From Streptomyces tateyamensis (GTDB taxonomy: Bacteria > Actinomycetota > Actinomycetes > Streptomycetales > Streptomycetaceae), in NCBI RefSeq assembly GCF_003205575.1, contig NZ_PYBW01000050.1, forward strand, positions 1 to 64,000: a stretch of 64,000 bases of DNA. Reading direction: 5' to 3'. Below the pieces are notes generated by a model. The model ran no database searches. It saw only the letters and a list, made by a program, of their open reading frames with translations, and was not told where the DNA came from. Numbering within the stretch: position 1 is the stretch's first letter; the number at the start of each line of letters is the position of its first letter. This document shows, piece by piece, positions 40,103 to 49,823 of this stretch. The position numbers and the translations under genes were made by a program.

Positions 40103-40697
40103 GCGCCAGCATCCGCAGCCCGAAGGCGGTCATCGCGGCGGCCGAGGCGGTCAGCGTGGTCAGGTGCTGATGGACGATCAGCACCGCCACCATGGTCGAG
40201 CCGACCAGGGCCGGTACCGCGTAGATCTCCCGGTCCCAGCGCAGCAGCGAGACCGTCTCGTTGGCCAGCACGTCGCGGATCACCCCGCCGCCGGCCGCGG
40301 TGAGCATGCCCAGCGCGACCGAGGCCACCGAGCCCAGGCCGTAGTCGTGCGCCTTGGCGGTACCGGTGACGCAGAACAGGCCCAGGCCCAGCGCGTCCAG
40401 GGTCTGCACGCTGCTGTTGATCCGCTCCACCTCGGGGTGCAGGAAGAAGACCACCACGCCGGCCAGCAGCGGGGCCAGGAAGTAGCCCATGTTGGTGAAG
40501 GCGACCGGTGGAGTGGCCCCGATCAGCACGTCGCGCACCACTCCCCCGCCCAGGGCGGTGGCCTCGGCCAGCACGCAGATGCCGAAGATGTCCATGTTCT
40601 TGCGCACCGCCAGCAGGCCCCCGGACAGGGCGAAGACGAAGATGCCGACCACGTCCAGCGGCTGCTGCACATCGGGGGAGAAGATCTGCGAGGTCAC
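40038..40697 (-). CDS. TRIC-type channel protein (UPF0126/YadS-like)
   Basis: 219 residues from GTG 40697. Two copies of the glycine-rich UPF0126 repeat: FALSGGLLAVRKNMDIFGI with GGGVVRDVLIG, and FCVTGTAKAHDYGLG with GGGVIRDVLA. Six to seven membrane segments. Family members are predicted trimeric cation channels or small-solute carriers; some are linked to glycine or serine uptake, which is compatible with the glycine genes in this window but not shown. Convergent with the IclR gene. Confidence 0.85.
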   Translation of the reverse strand: MTSQIFSPDVQQPLDVVGIFVFALSGGLLAVRKNMDIFGICVLAEATALGGGVVRDVLIGATPPVAFTNMGYFLAPLLAGVVVFFLHPEVERINSSVQTLDALGLGLFCVTGTAKAHDYGLGSVASVALGMLTAAGGGVIRDVLANETVSLLRWDREIYAVPALVGSTMVAVLIVHQHLTTLTASAAAMTAFGLRMLALRYGWRAPRAWHRNGSRTSEE

Positions 40698-40783
40698 CGG
40701 CCCAGTGTCTCCCGGTACCCCGCCGGTACCGAATCCCGGCCCCCGCCCTTCTCCGCGCCCCACCCGGGCGCCACACTGTGGCG

Positions 40784-41473
40784 GTGGCCTCCAGACCGAA
40801 CAAGAAGCGCAAGCGCCCGCTCGCCCCGGACCACCGGCCGGAGCCGAAGCCGTACCGGCGCGGCCGCCGCGAGCAGGTGCTCTCGGCCGGGGCACGGCGG
40901 CGCTGCGCGCTGCTGGCCGCTGCGGCGCCGGTGCTGCTGATCGGGGCCGCGCTGCTGGGCAGCAACCAGGACATCGGCGGCTACGGCTACGTGCCCGGGA
41001 TCGTGCTGCTGATCACCGCGCTGGTGCTGGTGCTCTTCGGCGGGGCCAACGGCTGGCTGCTGATCGGCGCGACCTTCTGCAGCATCGCGGTGCTGGCGAT
41101 CCCCGGGCCGCTGTTGGACGCCGAGCTGATGGTGCACCGGGGCGTGCGGGTGGAGACCACGGTGGTCGCGGTGCACCGGTCCAAGGGCAAGCACGGGCCG
41201 ACCTACAGCTGTGACCTGCGGCGCGACGACGGGGTGCCGCTCGCGCACCCCGCCCTGGGCACGAACGACTGCTACGGCAGCAACGACCTGGGCAGCCACA
41301 AGGAGGTGATGGTGGACCCGGGCGGCTGGGCCGGCCTGGATCCGGCCGACACCGACTACAGCGGGCTGGACCTGGGCATCGGCGCGCTGGCCGGGGCCAC
41401 CGTCGGCTACGAGCTGTTCGTCTGGCTGGCCGCCCGGCGCGGACAGCGCCGGGCGGCGGCCGGCCTCGACTAG
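40784..41473 (+). CDS. Hypothetical four-helix membrane protein
   Basis: 229 residues from the GTG at 40784 (an earlier in-frame GTG at 40778 adds two residues). A very basic N-terminus (SRPNKKRKRPLAPDHR) is followed by three close membrane segments (about 45-120), an external region with two Cys (YSCDLRRDDG and TNDCYGSND) that may form a disulfide, and a final segment near the C-terminus. Unknown function. It converges on the dpp operon. Confidence 0.7.
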   Translation: MASRPNKKRKRPLAPDHRPEPKPYRRGRREQVLSAGARRRCALLAAAAPVLLIGAALLGSNQDIGGYGYVPGIVLLITALVLVLFGGANGWLLIGATFCSIAVLAIPGPLLDAELMVHRGVRVETTVVAVHRSKGKHGPTYSCDLRRDDGVPLAHPALGTNDCYGSNDLGSHKEVMVDPGGWAGLDPADTDYSGLDLGIGALAGATVGYELFVWLAARRGQRRAAAGLD

Positions 41474-41494
41474 GTCCTGTCCGGCCGCAGGGGA

Positions 41495-42595
41495 CTACGG
41501 AGTCGTCACCTGGTTCTCGGGGCTCTGCTGATTCTCGGGGAAGTGGCACGCCACCTGTTGCCCCGGGCTCAGCAGCTCCAGCAACGGCTCCTGCTCGGCG
41601 CAGATCTCCTGCGCCTTCCAGCAGCGGGTGCGGAACCGGCAGCCGGAGGGCGGGTTGATCGGCGAGGGCACGTCCCCGGTGAGCAGGATCCTCCCCCCGC
41701 CCTCGCCGGGAGCTGCCCCCACCCGCCGCTCCTTGCGCCGCGGGTCCGGCACCGGCACCGCGGAGAGCAGCGCGGTGGTGTACGGGTGGGCCGGCCGTGA
41801 GTAGAGGGTGTCCCGGTCCGCGACCTCCACGATCTTGCCCAGGTACATCACCGCCACCCGGTCCGAGACGTGCCGGACCACCGAGAGGTCGTGCGCGATG
41901 ATCAGGTAGGTCAGCCCGAGCTCGCGCTGCAGGTCGTCCAGGAGGTTGACCACCTGGGCCTGGATCGACACGTCGAGCGCCGAGACCGGCTCGTCCGCCA
42001 CGATCATCTTCGGCTTGAGCGCCAGCGCCCGGGCGATCCCGATCCGCTGCCGCTGACCGCCGGAGAACTCGTGCGGGTAGCGGTTGTAGTGCTCGGGGTT
42101 GAGCCCGCACAGCTCCAGCAGGTCCTGCACCGCGCGCTTGACGCCGTGCTCGGTGGCCACCTTCTGCAGCTTGAACGGCGCCCCGACGATGGTGCCCACG
42201 GTGTGCCGCGGGTTCAGCGAGGAGTACGGGTCCTGGAAGACGATCTGGATGTCGCGGCGCAGCGGCCGCATCGCCGCCGCTCCCAGGTGGGTGATGTCGC
42301 GGCCCTCGAACTCCACGGTGCCGCCGGTGGGCTCGTCCAGCCGGGTGACCAGCCGGCCCATGGTGGACTTGCCGCAGCCGGACTCCCCGACCACGCCCAG
42401 GGTCTCCCCCGGGTGCACCGCGAAGCTGATCCCGTCCACCGCGCGCACCGCGCCGACCTTGCGGCGCAGCACGCCGCCGCCCTTGATCGGGAAGTGCCGC
42501 ACCAGGTCGGTGACCTTGAGCAGCGGCGCGCGCTGCGGGTCGCGCTCCGGGGAGGGCGTGGGCGAGGGCACCGCGGCGGGCTGAGTATCCGTCAT
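41495..42595 (-). CDS. dppF: Dipeptide/oligopeptide ABC transporter ATP-binding protein (DppF/OppF)
   Basis: 366 residues. Walker [11 protein letters not shown]-loop [10 protein letters not shown], signature [15 protein letters not shown], Walker [13 protein letters not shown], and the C-terminal oligopeptide-type [11 protein letters not shown] region with its cysteines. Residues about 305-314 ([10 protein letters not shown]) look like an insertion before [10 protein letters not shown] and coincide with a decayed copy of the palindromic repeat at 41690-41721. Start ATG 42595, 22 bases after dppD. Last gene of the operon. Confidence 0.93.
   Translation of the reverse strand: MTDTQPAAVPSPTPSPERDPQRAPLLKVTDLVRHFPIKGGGVLRRKVGAVRAVDGISFAVHPGETLGVVGESGCGKSTMGRLVTRLDEPTGGTVEFEGRDITHLGAAAMRPLRRDIQIVFQDPYSSLNPRHTVGTIVGAPFKLQKVATEHGVKRAVQDLLELCGLNPEHYNRYPHEFSGGQRQRIGIARALALKPKMIVADEPVSALDVSIQAQVVNLLDDLQRELGLTYLIIAHDLSVVRHVSDRVAVMYLGKIVEVADRDTLYSRPAHPYTTALLSAVPVPDPRRKERRVGAAPGEGGGRILLTGDVPSPINPPSGCRFRTRCWKAQEICAEQEPLLELLSPGQQVACHFPENQQSPENQVTTP
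41690..41721. repeat. Short palindromic repeat, decayed copy 3, inside dppF
   Basis: CTCCCCCCGCCCTCGCCGGG then AGCTGCCCCCAC aligns with the reverse complement of copy 1 (1757-1791) apart from small gaps in the stem. It is in frame within dppF. Confidence 0.5.
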
Positions 42596-42617
42596 GATAC
42601 GTACAACTCCAGGAAGT

Positions 42618-43673
42618 TCAGAGCCGGGGCGCGATCTGCTCGGCGAAGATCCGGTGCCGGTCGGCGATCGGCAGGTGGCAGGCGGCGTGGTGTCCGGGCG
42701 CGGCCTCGGCCAGCACCGGCCGTTCGCCGGCGGACCGGCCGCCGGTCAGCTCGGCGTACGGGCAGCGCGGGTGGAAGGCGCAGCCGCTGGGCACGTTGAT
42801 CAGGCTCGGCGGGGTGCCGCCGACCGGCACCAGCCGCTCCTGCAACGGGCGGTCCAGCCGCGGCATCGATCCCAACAGGCCCCAGGTGTAGGGGTGCTCG
42901 GGCGCCTCGAACAGGGTCGTGGCCGGGCCGCGCTCGACGCACCGGCCGCCGTACATCACCAGGATGTCGTCGGCCAGCTCGGCCACCACGCCCAAGTCGT
43001 GGGTGATGATGATGACGGCGCTGCCGAACTCGCTCTGCACGTCCCGGATCAGGTCCAGGATCTGGGCCTGCACGGTGACGTCCAGCGCGGTGGTCGGCTC
43101 GTCGGCGATCAGCAGCTGCGGGTTGTTGACCAGCGCCATGGCGATCATGGCCCGCTGGCGCATGCCGCCGGAGAACTGGTGCGGGTAGTCGTCCACCCGG
43201 CGGTCCGGCTGCGGGATGCCGACCCGGTCGAGCATCTCGATCGCGCGCCGGCGGGCCTCCCGCTTGGTCCCGCCCGGGTGGTGGGCCAGGTAGGCCTCGA
43301 CGATCTGCGCGCCCACCGTGTAGAGCGGGTGCATCGCCGTCAGCGGGTCCTGGAAGATCATCGCCATCTTCTGGCCGCGCAGCCGGCGCACCCGGTCCGG
43401 GTCGGCGCCGACCAGTTCCTCGCCGTCCAGCCAGATCTCGCCGCTGATCCGGGCCCGCCGCGAGCGGTGCAGGCCCATGATGCCGAGCGAGGTGACCGAC
43501 TTGCCGGAACCCGACTCGCCGACGATGCCCAGGGTGCGGCCCTCGGCGAGGTCAAGGCTGACCCCGTCCACCGACTTCACCAGGCCGTCGTCGGTGTCGA
43601 AGTGGATGCGCAGGTCGCGCAGGGCCAGGAAGGCGTCGCCGGGACGGCGGGCGTCCTCGGGCTGGACGGTCAT
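42618..43673 (-). CDS. dppD: Dipeptide/oligopeptide ABC transporter ATP-binding protein (DppD/OppD)
   Basis: 351 residues. Walker [20 protein letters not shown], signature [15 protein letters not shown], Walker [13 protein letters not shown], and the C-terminal [12 protein letters not shown] segment. Start ATG 43673 overlaps the dppB stop by four bases, showing tight coupling. Forms the ATPase heterodimer with DppF. Confidence 0.93.
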   Translation of the reverse strand: MTVQPEDARRPGDAFLALRDLRIHFDTDDGLVKSVDGVSLDLAEGRTLGIVGESGSGKSVTSLGIMGLHRSRRARISGEIWLDGEELVGADPDRVRRLRGQKMAMIFQDPLTAMHPLYTVGAQIVEAYLAHHPGGTKREARRRAIEMLDRVGIPQPDRRVDDYPHQFSGGMRQRAMIAMALVNNPQLLIADEPTTALDVTVQAQILDLIRDVQSEFGSAVIIITHDLGVVAELADDILVMYGGRCVERGPATTLFEAPEHPYTWGLLGSMPRLDRPLQERLVPVGGTPPSLINVPSGCAFHPRCPYAELTGGRSAGERPVLAEAAPGHHAACHLPIADRHRIFAEQIAPRL

Positions 43674-44680
43674 GACAGCCTCACCCGGGGGTCGACGGCG
43701 GCGTACAGGAGGTCAACCAGCAGGTTGCACAGGATGACGAAGAAGGCGGCCACCAGGGTCACGCCGAGGATCTTGGGCAGGTCGTTGTCGCCGATCGCGG
43801 CCACCGCGAAGGCGCCGATGCCCTGCAGCGAGAAGACCGTCTCGGTGATCACCGCGCCGCCCAGCAGCAGACCCAGGTCCATGCCGAAGATGGTCAGCAG
43901 CGGGGTGAGCACGGCCCGCAGCCCGTGCCGGACCACCACCTTGCGTTCGATCAGGCCCTTGGCCCGCGCGGTGCGGATGTAGTCCTCGTTCATCGTGTCC
44001 AGCATCTCCGAGCGGGTCAGCCGGGCGTAGAGCGCGGAGTACAGGAAGGCCAGCGAGATCCAGGGCAGCACCATGTTGCGCGCCCAACTCAACGGATCGT
44101 CCGTGAAGTTGACGTAGTGCAACTTGTCGAAGATCGGCCACTGGTAGCTGAACAGGAAGAGCAGCAGGGCACCGGTGAAGAAGATCGGCAGCGACACGCC
44201 GGCCAGCGACACGCTCATCGCGAGCCGGTCGAAGATCGAGCGCGGCCGCAGGGCGGAGACCACACCGGTGGCGACGCCGGCCAACACCCAGAGCACCGCG
44301 GCGCCGATCGCCAGCGAGATGGTCACCGGCAGCCGGCTCTGGATCTCCGGCCAGACCTCCAGGTGGTTCTTGAAGGAGTAGCCGAAGCACGGCACGTGGC
44401 AGGTGGTCGCGTCGGGGCCGTACTTGTACTGGGCCCCGAGGACCAACTGCTTGATGAACCGCGCGAACTGGATGTACAGCGGCTGGTCGAACCCGAGGTT
44501 CTTCTTGATCGCCACCATCGCCTCGGGCGAGGGGTTCTTGCCGATGTACTGGGCGGCGAGCTGGTCGGCGGTCTCGCCCGCCAGGCGGGGGAGCAGGAAG
44601 AAGATGCCGAAGGTGACCGCGCTGACGACCAGCAGCAGTACCAGGGCCGCGAACGTCCTGCGGATGATGTAGGCCAACAC
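43670..44680 (-). CDS. dppB: Peptide ABC transporter permease (DppB/OppB)
   Basis: 336 residues from GTG 44680. Six membrane segments and the permease EAA-type loop (near YIRTARAKGLIERKVVVRHGL, about 230). Paired with DppC (46622-47623) as the transmembrane channel. The 115-base gap before it carries a hairpin downstream of the binding-protein gene. Confidence 0.93.
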   Translation of the reverse strand: MLAYIIRRTFAALVLLLVVSAVTFGIFFLLPRLAGETADQLAAQYIGKNPSPEAMVAIKKNLGFDQPLYIQFARFIKQLVLGAQYKYGPDATTCHVPCFGYSFKNHLEVWPEIQSRLPVTISLAIGAAVLWVLAGVATGVVSALRPRSIFDRLAMSVSLAGVSLPIFFTGALLLFLFSYQWPIFDKLHYVNFTDDPLSWARNMVLPWISLAFLYSALYARLTRSEMLDTMNEDYIRTARAKGLIERKVVVRHGLRAVLTPLLTIFGMDLGLLLGGAVITETVFSLQGIGAFAVAAIGDNDLPKILGVTLVAAFFVILCNLLVDLLYAAVDPRVRLS

Positions 44681-44712
44681 GGTTGGACGGCTTTCGGATG
44701 TCCCGCCCCCGC

Positions 44713-44740
44713 CCGGCCGCCCCTAGTGGGGGCGGACCGG
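44713..44740 (-). terminator. Intra-operon hairpin after dppA
   Basis: CCGCCCC (44717-44723) pairs with GGGGCGG (44729-44735), with outer CCGG bases adding to the stem. It lies between the binding-protein stop and dppB start, the usual place for a partial terminator that leaves more binding protein than permease. Confidence 0.55.
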
Positions 44741-44795
44741 ACGGGAACGGGCACCGCTCGCCTTCACCTGCCTTCAGGGATGGTGAGCCAGGCTC

Positions 44796-46562
44796 TTACT
44801 TGGTGGTGCCGATGTTGAGGTAGTCGTACTCACCGCTGAACGCGGAGGTGGAGACCAGGTTGGTCGCGGTGTCCGAGCGGTACAGGAAGACCTTGAAGTC
44901 GGTCAGCGGCACGATCACCGCGTCGTCCATGACCTGCTTGTCGATCGCGGCGTAGTCCTTCTCGCGGGCCGCCTTGTCGGCGTTGGAGCCGGCGTCGTCG
45001 AGCAGCTTGTTGACCGCGGGGTCGTTGAGCTGCGACAGGTTGCTGTTGCCGGAGTCCTTGATCGCCCGGCCGTCCACGATCTGCTGCAGGAAGCCGTAGC
45101 CGGTCGGCCAGTCGGCGCCCCACTGCATCATCATCAGGCCGACGCCCTTGGAGTTGATGAAGTTCGGCACACCCGCGTAGTCGGAGAAGTACTTGCCCTG
45201 CGGGAACTGCTGGATGTCGGCCTCGATGCCGATCGTCTTGAGCTGGCTCTGGATCGCGGTGGCGGCGGCGATCTCGGCCTTGCGCTCGGTGCGCGCGATC
45301 AGCGTGGTCTTGAAGCCCTCCGGGTGGCCGCAGGCCTTCAGCGCGTCCTTGGCCTTGCTCGCGTCGCCCTTGTTGCCGGCGGTGGCGAAGGGGGCGATGT
45401 CCGCGTGGCCGGGGATGTCGGGCGGCAGCACGCTGGTGGCGATCTGACCGCGGATCGGGCCGCCCTCGGCAGTCTGCACCGCGACCTTGTCGATCGCCAG
45501 CTGGACGGCCTTGCGGCAGTCGGTGTTGTCGAACGGCGCCTGGTGGCTGTTGATCGCCATGTAGACCAGTCGGCCGCCGTAGGCGTTGTCGGTCTTGGCC
45601 TTGAGCTTCGGGTCGAGCAGGATCTTGGCCTGGGTCTGCGGGTCGACCCCGCCGCCGACCAGGTCGACCTGGGCGTTGCCCGCGATCAGGTCCTGGTCGA
45701 TGGTGGCCTGGTCGATGTTCATCTTCAGGTCGATCTTGTCGGCCAGCTGCTTGCGCAGCGGGTCGGTGCTCGCGTCCCAGTTGGTGTTGGGGACCAGCAC
45801 CGCTTCCTTGCCGTCCGCGTAGGACTGGAACTTGTAGCTGCCGCTGGAGACGATGTGCTTCACGTACCCGGCGCCGTCGTCCTTGGGCTGCGGGACCGGC
45901 GCGGTCTGCGGGGCGCTGACCAGGTAGTCGAAGTCGGCGAACGGCTGCTTGAGGTGGAAGACGACGGTGGTGTCGTCCGGAGTCTCGATCGACTTCAGGC
46001 CGTCGGGGCTCTTGTCGTCGTACGGACCCTGGTACGGGGTCGCGTTGTCGACCAGCAGCTCCTGGAAGTAGGTCGGCCCGTTGGAGTTGACCTTGGGAGC
46101 GAAGTTGGAGCGCTCCACCGCGTACTTGACGTCCTTGGAGCTGATCGGGGTGCCGTCGTCGTACTTCAGCCCGCTGCGCAGGTGGTAGGTCCAGGTCAGG
46201 CCGTCGGCGCTGACCTGGCCCATGCCGGACGCCAGGTCCGGGACCAGCTTGTTGCCGTCCTGGCCGGGGCCGGGGGCGAAGGTGGTGAGCGGACGGGCGT
46301 ACAGCCGCGAGAAGTTGTAGATGTAGGCGTAGTACGTGTTGCCCGGGTCGAGCGAGTCCGGGGTGCCCTTCATCTCGTAGGTGACCGTGCCGCCCTTGTG
46401 GTCGGAGGCGTTCACGATGCCCTTGGTGGCGGCGTCCTGGCCGCCGGCACCGGCGCTGCCCGAGGGCGCGGCGGAGCCCCCCTTACTGCTGTCGCAACCG
46501 CTCAGCACCAGCGCGGCGGTGGCGGCCACCGCGGCCAGGACGAGCGTACGGGATCGGCGCAT
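44796..46562 (-). CDS. dppA: Peptide ABC transporter substrate-binding lipoprotein (DppA/OppA)
   Basis: 588 residues. Type II signal peptide with a lipobox LSGC (Cys at residue 23), followed by a Ser/Gly-rich linker and the SBP family 5 domain: TVTYEMKGTPDSLDP, DDGTPISSKDVKYAVER and GYGFLQQIVDGRA. It captures peptides outside the membrane. Start ATG 46562. It follows the dppC permease gene with a 59-base gap. Confidence 0.94.
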   Translation of the reverse strand: MRRSRTLVLAAVAATAALVLSGCDSSKGGSAAPSGSAGAGGQDAATKGIVNASDHKGGTVTYEMKGTPDSLDPGNTYYAYIYNFSRLYARPLTTFAPGPGQDGNKLVPDLASGMGQVSADGLTWTYHLRSGLKYDDGTPISSKDVKYAVERSNFAPKVNSNGPTYFQELLVDNATPYQGPYDDKSPDGLKSIETPDDTTVVFHLKQPFADFDYLVSAPQTAPVPQPKDDGAGYVKHIVSSGSYKFQSYADGKEAVLVPNTNWDASTDPLRKQLADKIDLKMNIDQATIDQDLIAGNAQVDLVGGGVDPQTQAKILLDPKLKAKTDNAYGGRLVYMAINSHQAPFDNTDCRKAVQLAIDKVAVQTAEGGPIRGQIATSVLPPDIPGHADIAPFATAGNKGDASKAKDALKACGHPEGFKTTLIARTERKAEIAAATAIQSQLKTIGIEADIQQFPQGKYFSDYAGVPNFINSKGVGLMMMQWGADWPTGYGFLQQIVDGRAIKDSGNSNLSQLNDPAVNKLLDDAGSNADKAAREKDYAAIDKQVMDDAVIVPLTDFKVFLYRSDTATNLVSTSAFSGEYDYLNIGTTK

Positions 46563-46621
46563 GGCTGGATCAACCCCTTGGTAGTGGAGTGGAACGTGAG
46601 GGAACAGCTGGGTGGTGGGAG

Positions 46622-47623
46622 TCAGTTGCTACGCGGGTCGAGCGCGTCGCGCAGTCCGTCGCCGAGCAGGTTGAAGGCGAGCACGGTGAGGAAGATGGCC
46701 AGGCCGGGGATGACCAGGTACGAGGTGTCCACCTGGTAGTAGGTGATCGCGTCGTTCATCATCCCGCCCCAGGAGGCCTGCGGGGCCTGGATGCCGACGC
46801 CCAGGAAGCTGAGCGCGGCCTCGAAGAGGATGTTGGTCGGGATCAGCAGGGTCGAGTAGACCAGGATCGGCCCGACCAGGTTCGGCAGCAGCTCCTTGAA
46901 CAGGATCAGCGGGCCGCGGGCGCCCAGCGAGCGGGCCGCGAAGACGAACTCCCGCTCGCGCAGCGAGAGCGTCTGACCGCGCACGATCCGGCCCATGTAG
47001 GGCCAGTTGAAGAAGCCGATGACGAAGATCAGCACCGCGATGTGCAGCGGCAGCCCGTGCAGTCCGAAGGCACCGCCCTGCAGCGTGGCCGAGATGGAGA
47101 TCGCGAACAGCAGCAGCGGGAAGGCCAGGAAGGTGTCCATCACCCGGCTGATCACGGTGTCCACCCAGCCGCCGTAGTAGCCGGCGACCACGCCGAGCAC
47201 GGTGCCCAGGGTGTTGGAGAGCACGGTGGCGCCGAAGGCCACCAGCAGCGAGACCCAGGAGCCCTCGATCAGCCGGGCCAGCAGGTCGCGGCCCTGCAGC
47301 GGGTCGATGCCCAGCGGGTGGTCCAGGCTCATCCCGCCGAACGAACCCAGCGGCAGGCCGCCGAGGTTGGGGTCCAGCAGGTCCGAGTGCGGCACGTTCG
47401 GGTCCAGGCCGAAGACGGCCTCGATCGGCTTGGCCAGCACGGCCAGCAGCACCAGCAGGATCACCACGACGCCGCCGGTCATCGCCGCCTTGTCCCGCTT
47501 GAAGCGGGTCCAGGCGATCCTGCCGAGCGAGCGGCCCTCGATCCGGCCGGGCGCACTGGCGGCGCCGGTCGTGCCGGGCTCGCCCGGTGCGGGTGCGGTG
47601 GTGGCGATGGGTGGTGTGGTCAT
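46622..47623 (-). CDS. dppC: Peptide ABC transporter permease (DppC/OppC)
   Basis: 333 residues from ATG 47623 (MTTPPIATTAP); an upstream in-frame start is unsupported. N-terminal disordered 45 residues, then RIAWTRFKRDKAAMTGGVVVIL (OppC_N) and about six membrane segments with the EAA-type loop at FVFAARSLGARGPLILFKELLPN. First gene of the operon; the order C-A-B-D-F differs from the common A-B-C-D-F. Confidence 0.93.
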   Translation of the reverse strand: MTTPPIATTAPAPGEPGTTGAASAPGRIEGRSLGRIAWTRFKRDKAAMTGGVVVILLVLLAVLAKPIEAVFGLDPNVPHSDLLDPNLGGLPLGSFGGMSLDHPLGIDPLQGRDLLARLIEGSWVSLLVAFGATVLSNTLGTVLGVVAGYYGGWVDTVISRVMDTFLAFPLLLFAISISATLQGGAFGLHGLPLHIAVLIFVIGFFNWPYMGRIVRGQTLSLREREFVFAARSLGARGPLILFKELLPNLVGPILVYSTLLIPTNILFEAALSFLGVGIQAPQASWGGMMNDAITYYQVDTSYLVIPGLAIFLTVLAFNLLGDGLRDALDPRSN

Positions 47624-47941
47624 GGGCAGTTGCGTCCCCTCGCCGACAGTTCGTCGGCCCAAGGCGGCCCGCGGGCAGGCATGACGGTTTCAGGTCCAGG
47701 TCAGGACCTGCTTGCCATGGTGCCCCGGCTGCTCGGCTGGTGCGGTGCGCAGAACTCTTCACGTTCCCGACAGCGTCGCGCCAGCCCCCATTGGTGAAGG
47801 ATGCCCAACTGTGATCTACCGATCTTCGTGATCGATAAACCCGACGGGTCGTCGGATTCCGGTGTTCGGGCAGCCGACAACACCAGTCTCCGGTACGGTT
47901 CGTGGACGACCGGAGCAAATGTCAGGTGGTTCGCCGACTGG
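47624..47941. promoter_or_regulatory. Region between sseB-like gene and dpp operon
   Basis: About 318 bases with no supported gene. The AT-richer stretch at 47798-47900 is the likely promoter region for the dpp operon (minus strand); an exact -35/-10 pair is not clear. GATCTACCGATCTTCGTGAT at 47813-47832 has short inverted repeats around GATC. Confidence 0.35.
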
Positions 47942-48793
47942 TCAGCGGCCGAGCCAGGGCGGGGCCGGCCAGCCCGGCTGGGGCTGGGGCTGGGGCTGGC
48001 CGTGCGGGTAGCCGTACCCGGTCGGGTACGGGGCCGGCGTCGCCTCACGGTGGTAGAACGGCCGCGCGTTGGCGCGCATCCACAGCGCCACCGGGTCGTA
48101 GTCGTCGCTCATCGCCACCGTGGAGACCGCCAGACCGGCCGGCGCCTGCGCGATCGCCCGCTGCATCAGGGCACGCACCGCCTCCACCGCCGGCGGCGAG
48201 GTGTCGTAAAGCTCCAGGCCGATCGCCAGGTACGGATCCCCCAGCACCGGCCGCACCCAGGCCCGGCGCAGCGCCCGGACCGGACGCACCGACGGCGCCT
48301 GGTGCTGCAGCAGCCCGAAGAACGGCTCGGTGCCCGGCAGCTGGGGCTCGCTCAGCTGCAGCGGACCGGCCGGCAGCCGGTCCAGCCCGGCGGCCACCCG
48401 GCGCAGGTCGGCCCACGGCACGCCGACCCCGCCGCCGGGCGCGTGCGGGTTGAGCCACAGGCCCCAGCGGGTGCGGTGCAAGGTGGCGGCGATCTCCCGG
48501 CCGGAGATCACCTCGTGCGCCCGGGACCAGCCGCTGGCGGCCAGCTGCTCGGGCGAGGTGGCGGCCGGCGCGTAGCCCAGGCCGCCGATCTCCATGTTCC
48601 CGTACTGTGCGTCGGGGCTGCCCGGGCTGCCGTGCCACAGCAGCATCCAGACCCGGCCCTCGGCGAGGGTGCGCAGCAGGTGCTCGTACGCCTCCCAGCG
48701 CTCTGGGGCGACCTGTTGCAGCGCGCGCTCCAGGGCGCCCGGATCGCCCGGTGCCGGCCCCCACGGCCCCGGTCCGCCCGTCGCTCCCGTCAC
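47942..48793 (-). CDS. SseB family protein (second copy)
   Basis: 283 residues from GTG 48793, with GAGAGAGGGG upstream. N-terminal SseB domain (RVWMLLWHGSPGSP, then GGLGYAPAATSPEQLAASGW) and C-terminal SseB_C domain (VRALMQRAIAQAPAGLAVST). The C-terminus is proline/glutamine-rich (repeated PQPQP). SseB is named for a serine-sensitivity phenotype in E. coli; its biochemical function is unknown. The gene is 41 bases from the first SseB-like gene, so the two are probably co-transcribed. Confidence 0.8.
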   Translation of the reverse strand: MTGATGGPGPWGPAPGDPGALERALQQVAPERWEAYEHLLRTLAEGRVWMLLWHGSPGSPDAQYGNMEIGGLGYAPAATSPEQLAASGWSRAHEVISGREIAATLHRTRWGLWLNPHAPGGGVGVPWADLRRVAAGLDRLPAGPLQLSEPQLPGTEPFFGLLQHQAPSVRPVRALRRAWVRPVLGDPYLAIGLELYDTSPPAVEAVRALMQRAIAQAPAGLAVSTVAMSDDYDPVALWMRANARPFYHREATPAPYPTGYGYPHGQPQPQPQPGWPAPPWLGR

Positions 48794-48834
48794 TGCACGC
48801 GCCCCTCTCTCGCCTGGCCCATCACCGGTCCGAC

Positions 48835-49644
48835 TCAGCCCCGCTCGTAGAACGGCCGGACCTGGTGCAGCATCCAGTCCACCACCGGGTCCGCCGCCAG
48901 GTCCAGCAGCACGATGTGCACACCGCCGGGCAACGGGGCGGCGCCGAGCGCCCGGCCGAGCGCCGCGTTGGCCTGGGCCGGGTCGGCCGGTGCCGCCGGG
49001 TCCAGCTGCACGCCGACGAAGAGCACGGTCGGCTCGCCCTCGACCGAGGCCAGCGCCCGACGGGCCGTCAGCACGCCGGGCAGCGCGGCGAGTTCCGCGC
49101 GGACCGCGGCCAGGAAGGCGACCGGCTCCTCGGCCGGCTCCGGCTCGCGCAGCGCGACCCGGGCGCCCTCGGGCAGCGGCGCGCCGGTGGCCGGGTCCCA
49201 GCGGTCGGCCTGCGGGCCGCGGCGCAGCTCGGCCACCCCCTCCGGCGGCACCGGCAGGCCCACCGGAGCCTCGGGGTTGACCGCGATGCCCAGCCCGAGC
49301 GGCAGGCCGCGGGCGAACTCCCAGACCGGGGCCACCGCGCAGCTCATCCCCGGGGCGTGCCGCAGGAACTGCTCCTCGGAGGAGAAGACCGGCACGTACG
49401 GGGTGCCGGCCAGCTCCATGGTCGGCAGGTCCAGGGCCTGCCCCCGCGGATCGGCGCCGACCGGCAGCGGGATCCACACCTGGCTGCGGGCCAGCACCTC
49501 GATCAGCCGGGGGGTGGCGCCGGGATCGCCCAGGGCCGCGGTCAGCACCTGCTCCAGCTCGTTCGCGGGCCACCCGCTGCCGGCCGGCGCCTGACCCGGC
49601 TCGGCCCACCCGGGCCCCGCCGCGGCGTACCCCTGACTCTCCAT
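48835..49644 (-). CDS. SseB family protein (first copy)
   Basis: 269 residues from ATG 49644. SseB domain segments: QVWIPLPVGADPRG, AGTPYVPVFSSEEQFLRHAPG, then the SseB_C part ending VVDWMLHQVRPFYERG. It lies next to the divergent glycine/serine catabolic operon (riboswitch at 49824), a neighbourhood that fits the serine link of the family. Paralogous to the gene at 47942, though clearly diverged from it. Confidence 0.8.
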   Translation of the reverse strand: MESQGYAAAGPGWAEPGQAPAGSGWPANELEQVLTAALGDPGATPRLIEVLARSQVWIPLPVGADPRGQALDLPTMELAGTPYVPVFSSEEQFLRHAPGMSCAVAPVWEFARGLPLGLGIAVNPEAPVGLPVPPEGVAELRRGPQADRWDPATGAPLPEGARVALREPEPAEEPVAFLAAVRAELAALPGVLTARRALASVEGEPTVLFVGVQLDPAAPADPAQANAALGRALGAAPLPGGVHIVLLDLAADPVVDWMLHQVRPFYERG

Positions 49645-49802
49645 CCGCCCCTGCCCGCTCGTCACGCAGTCCGTCCGGTAGCAGCCTACCGACCCCCGGG
49701 ACGCCGGACCCCCCTCCCGTCCCGGCCGACGGCATGCCATGATGTGCGCGCAGCACGAAGTCCTCCGCGCTCTTCGCGGGACCGAATCCGCAGGACCAAT
49801 TT

Positions 49803-49808
49803 CATACT
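49803..49808 (+). promoter_or_regulatory. Possible -10 element before the glycine riboswitch
   Basis: CATACT 16 bases before the riboswitch's first stem resembles a -10 hexamer. No convincing -35 is found at the usual distance, so this is tentative. Confidence 0.3.
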
Positions 49809-49823
49809 GGCCGCTCGAACCCG

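Noticed and set aside
49740-49800. A possible tRNA or second riboswitch ahead of gcvT
   Set aside because: The bases before the glycine riboswitch do not form a cloverleaf or a known aptamer core.
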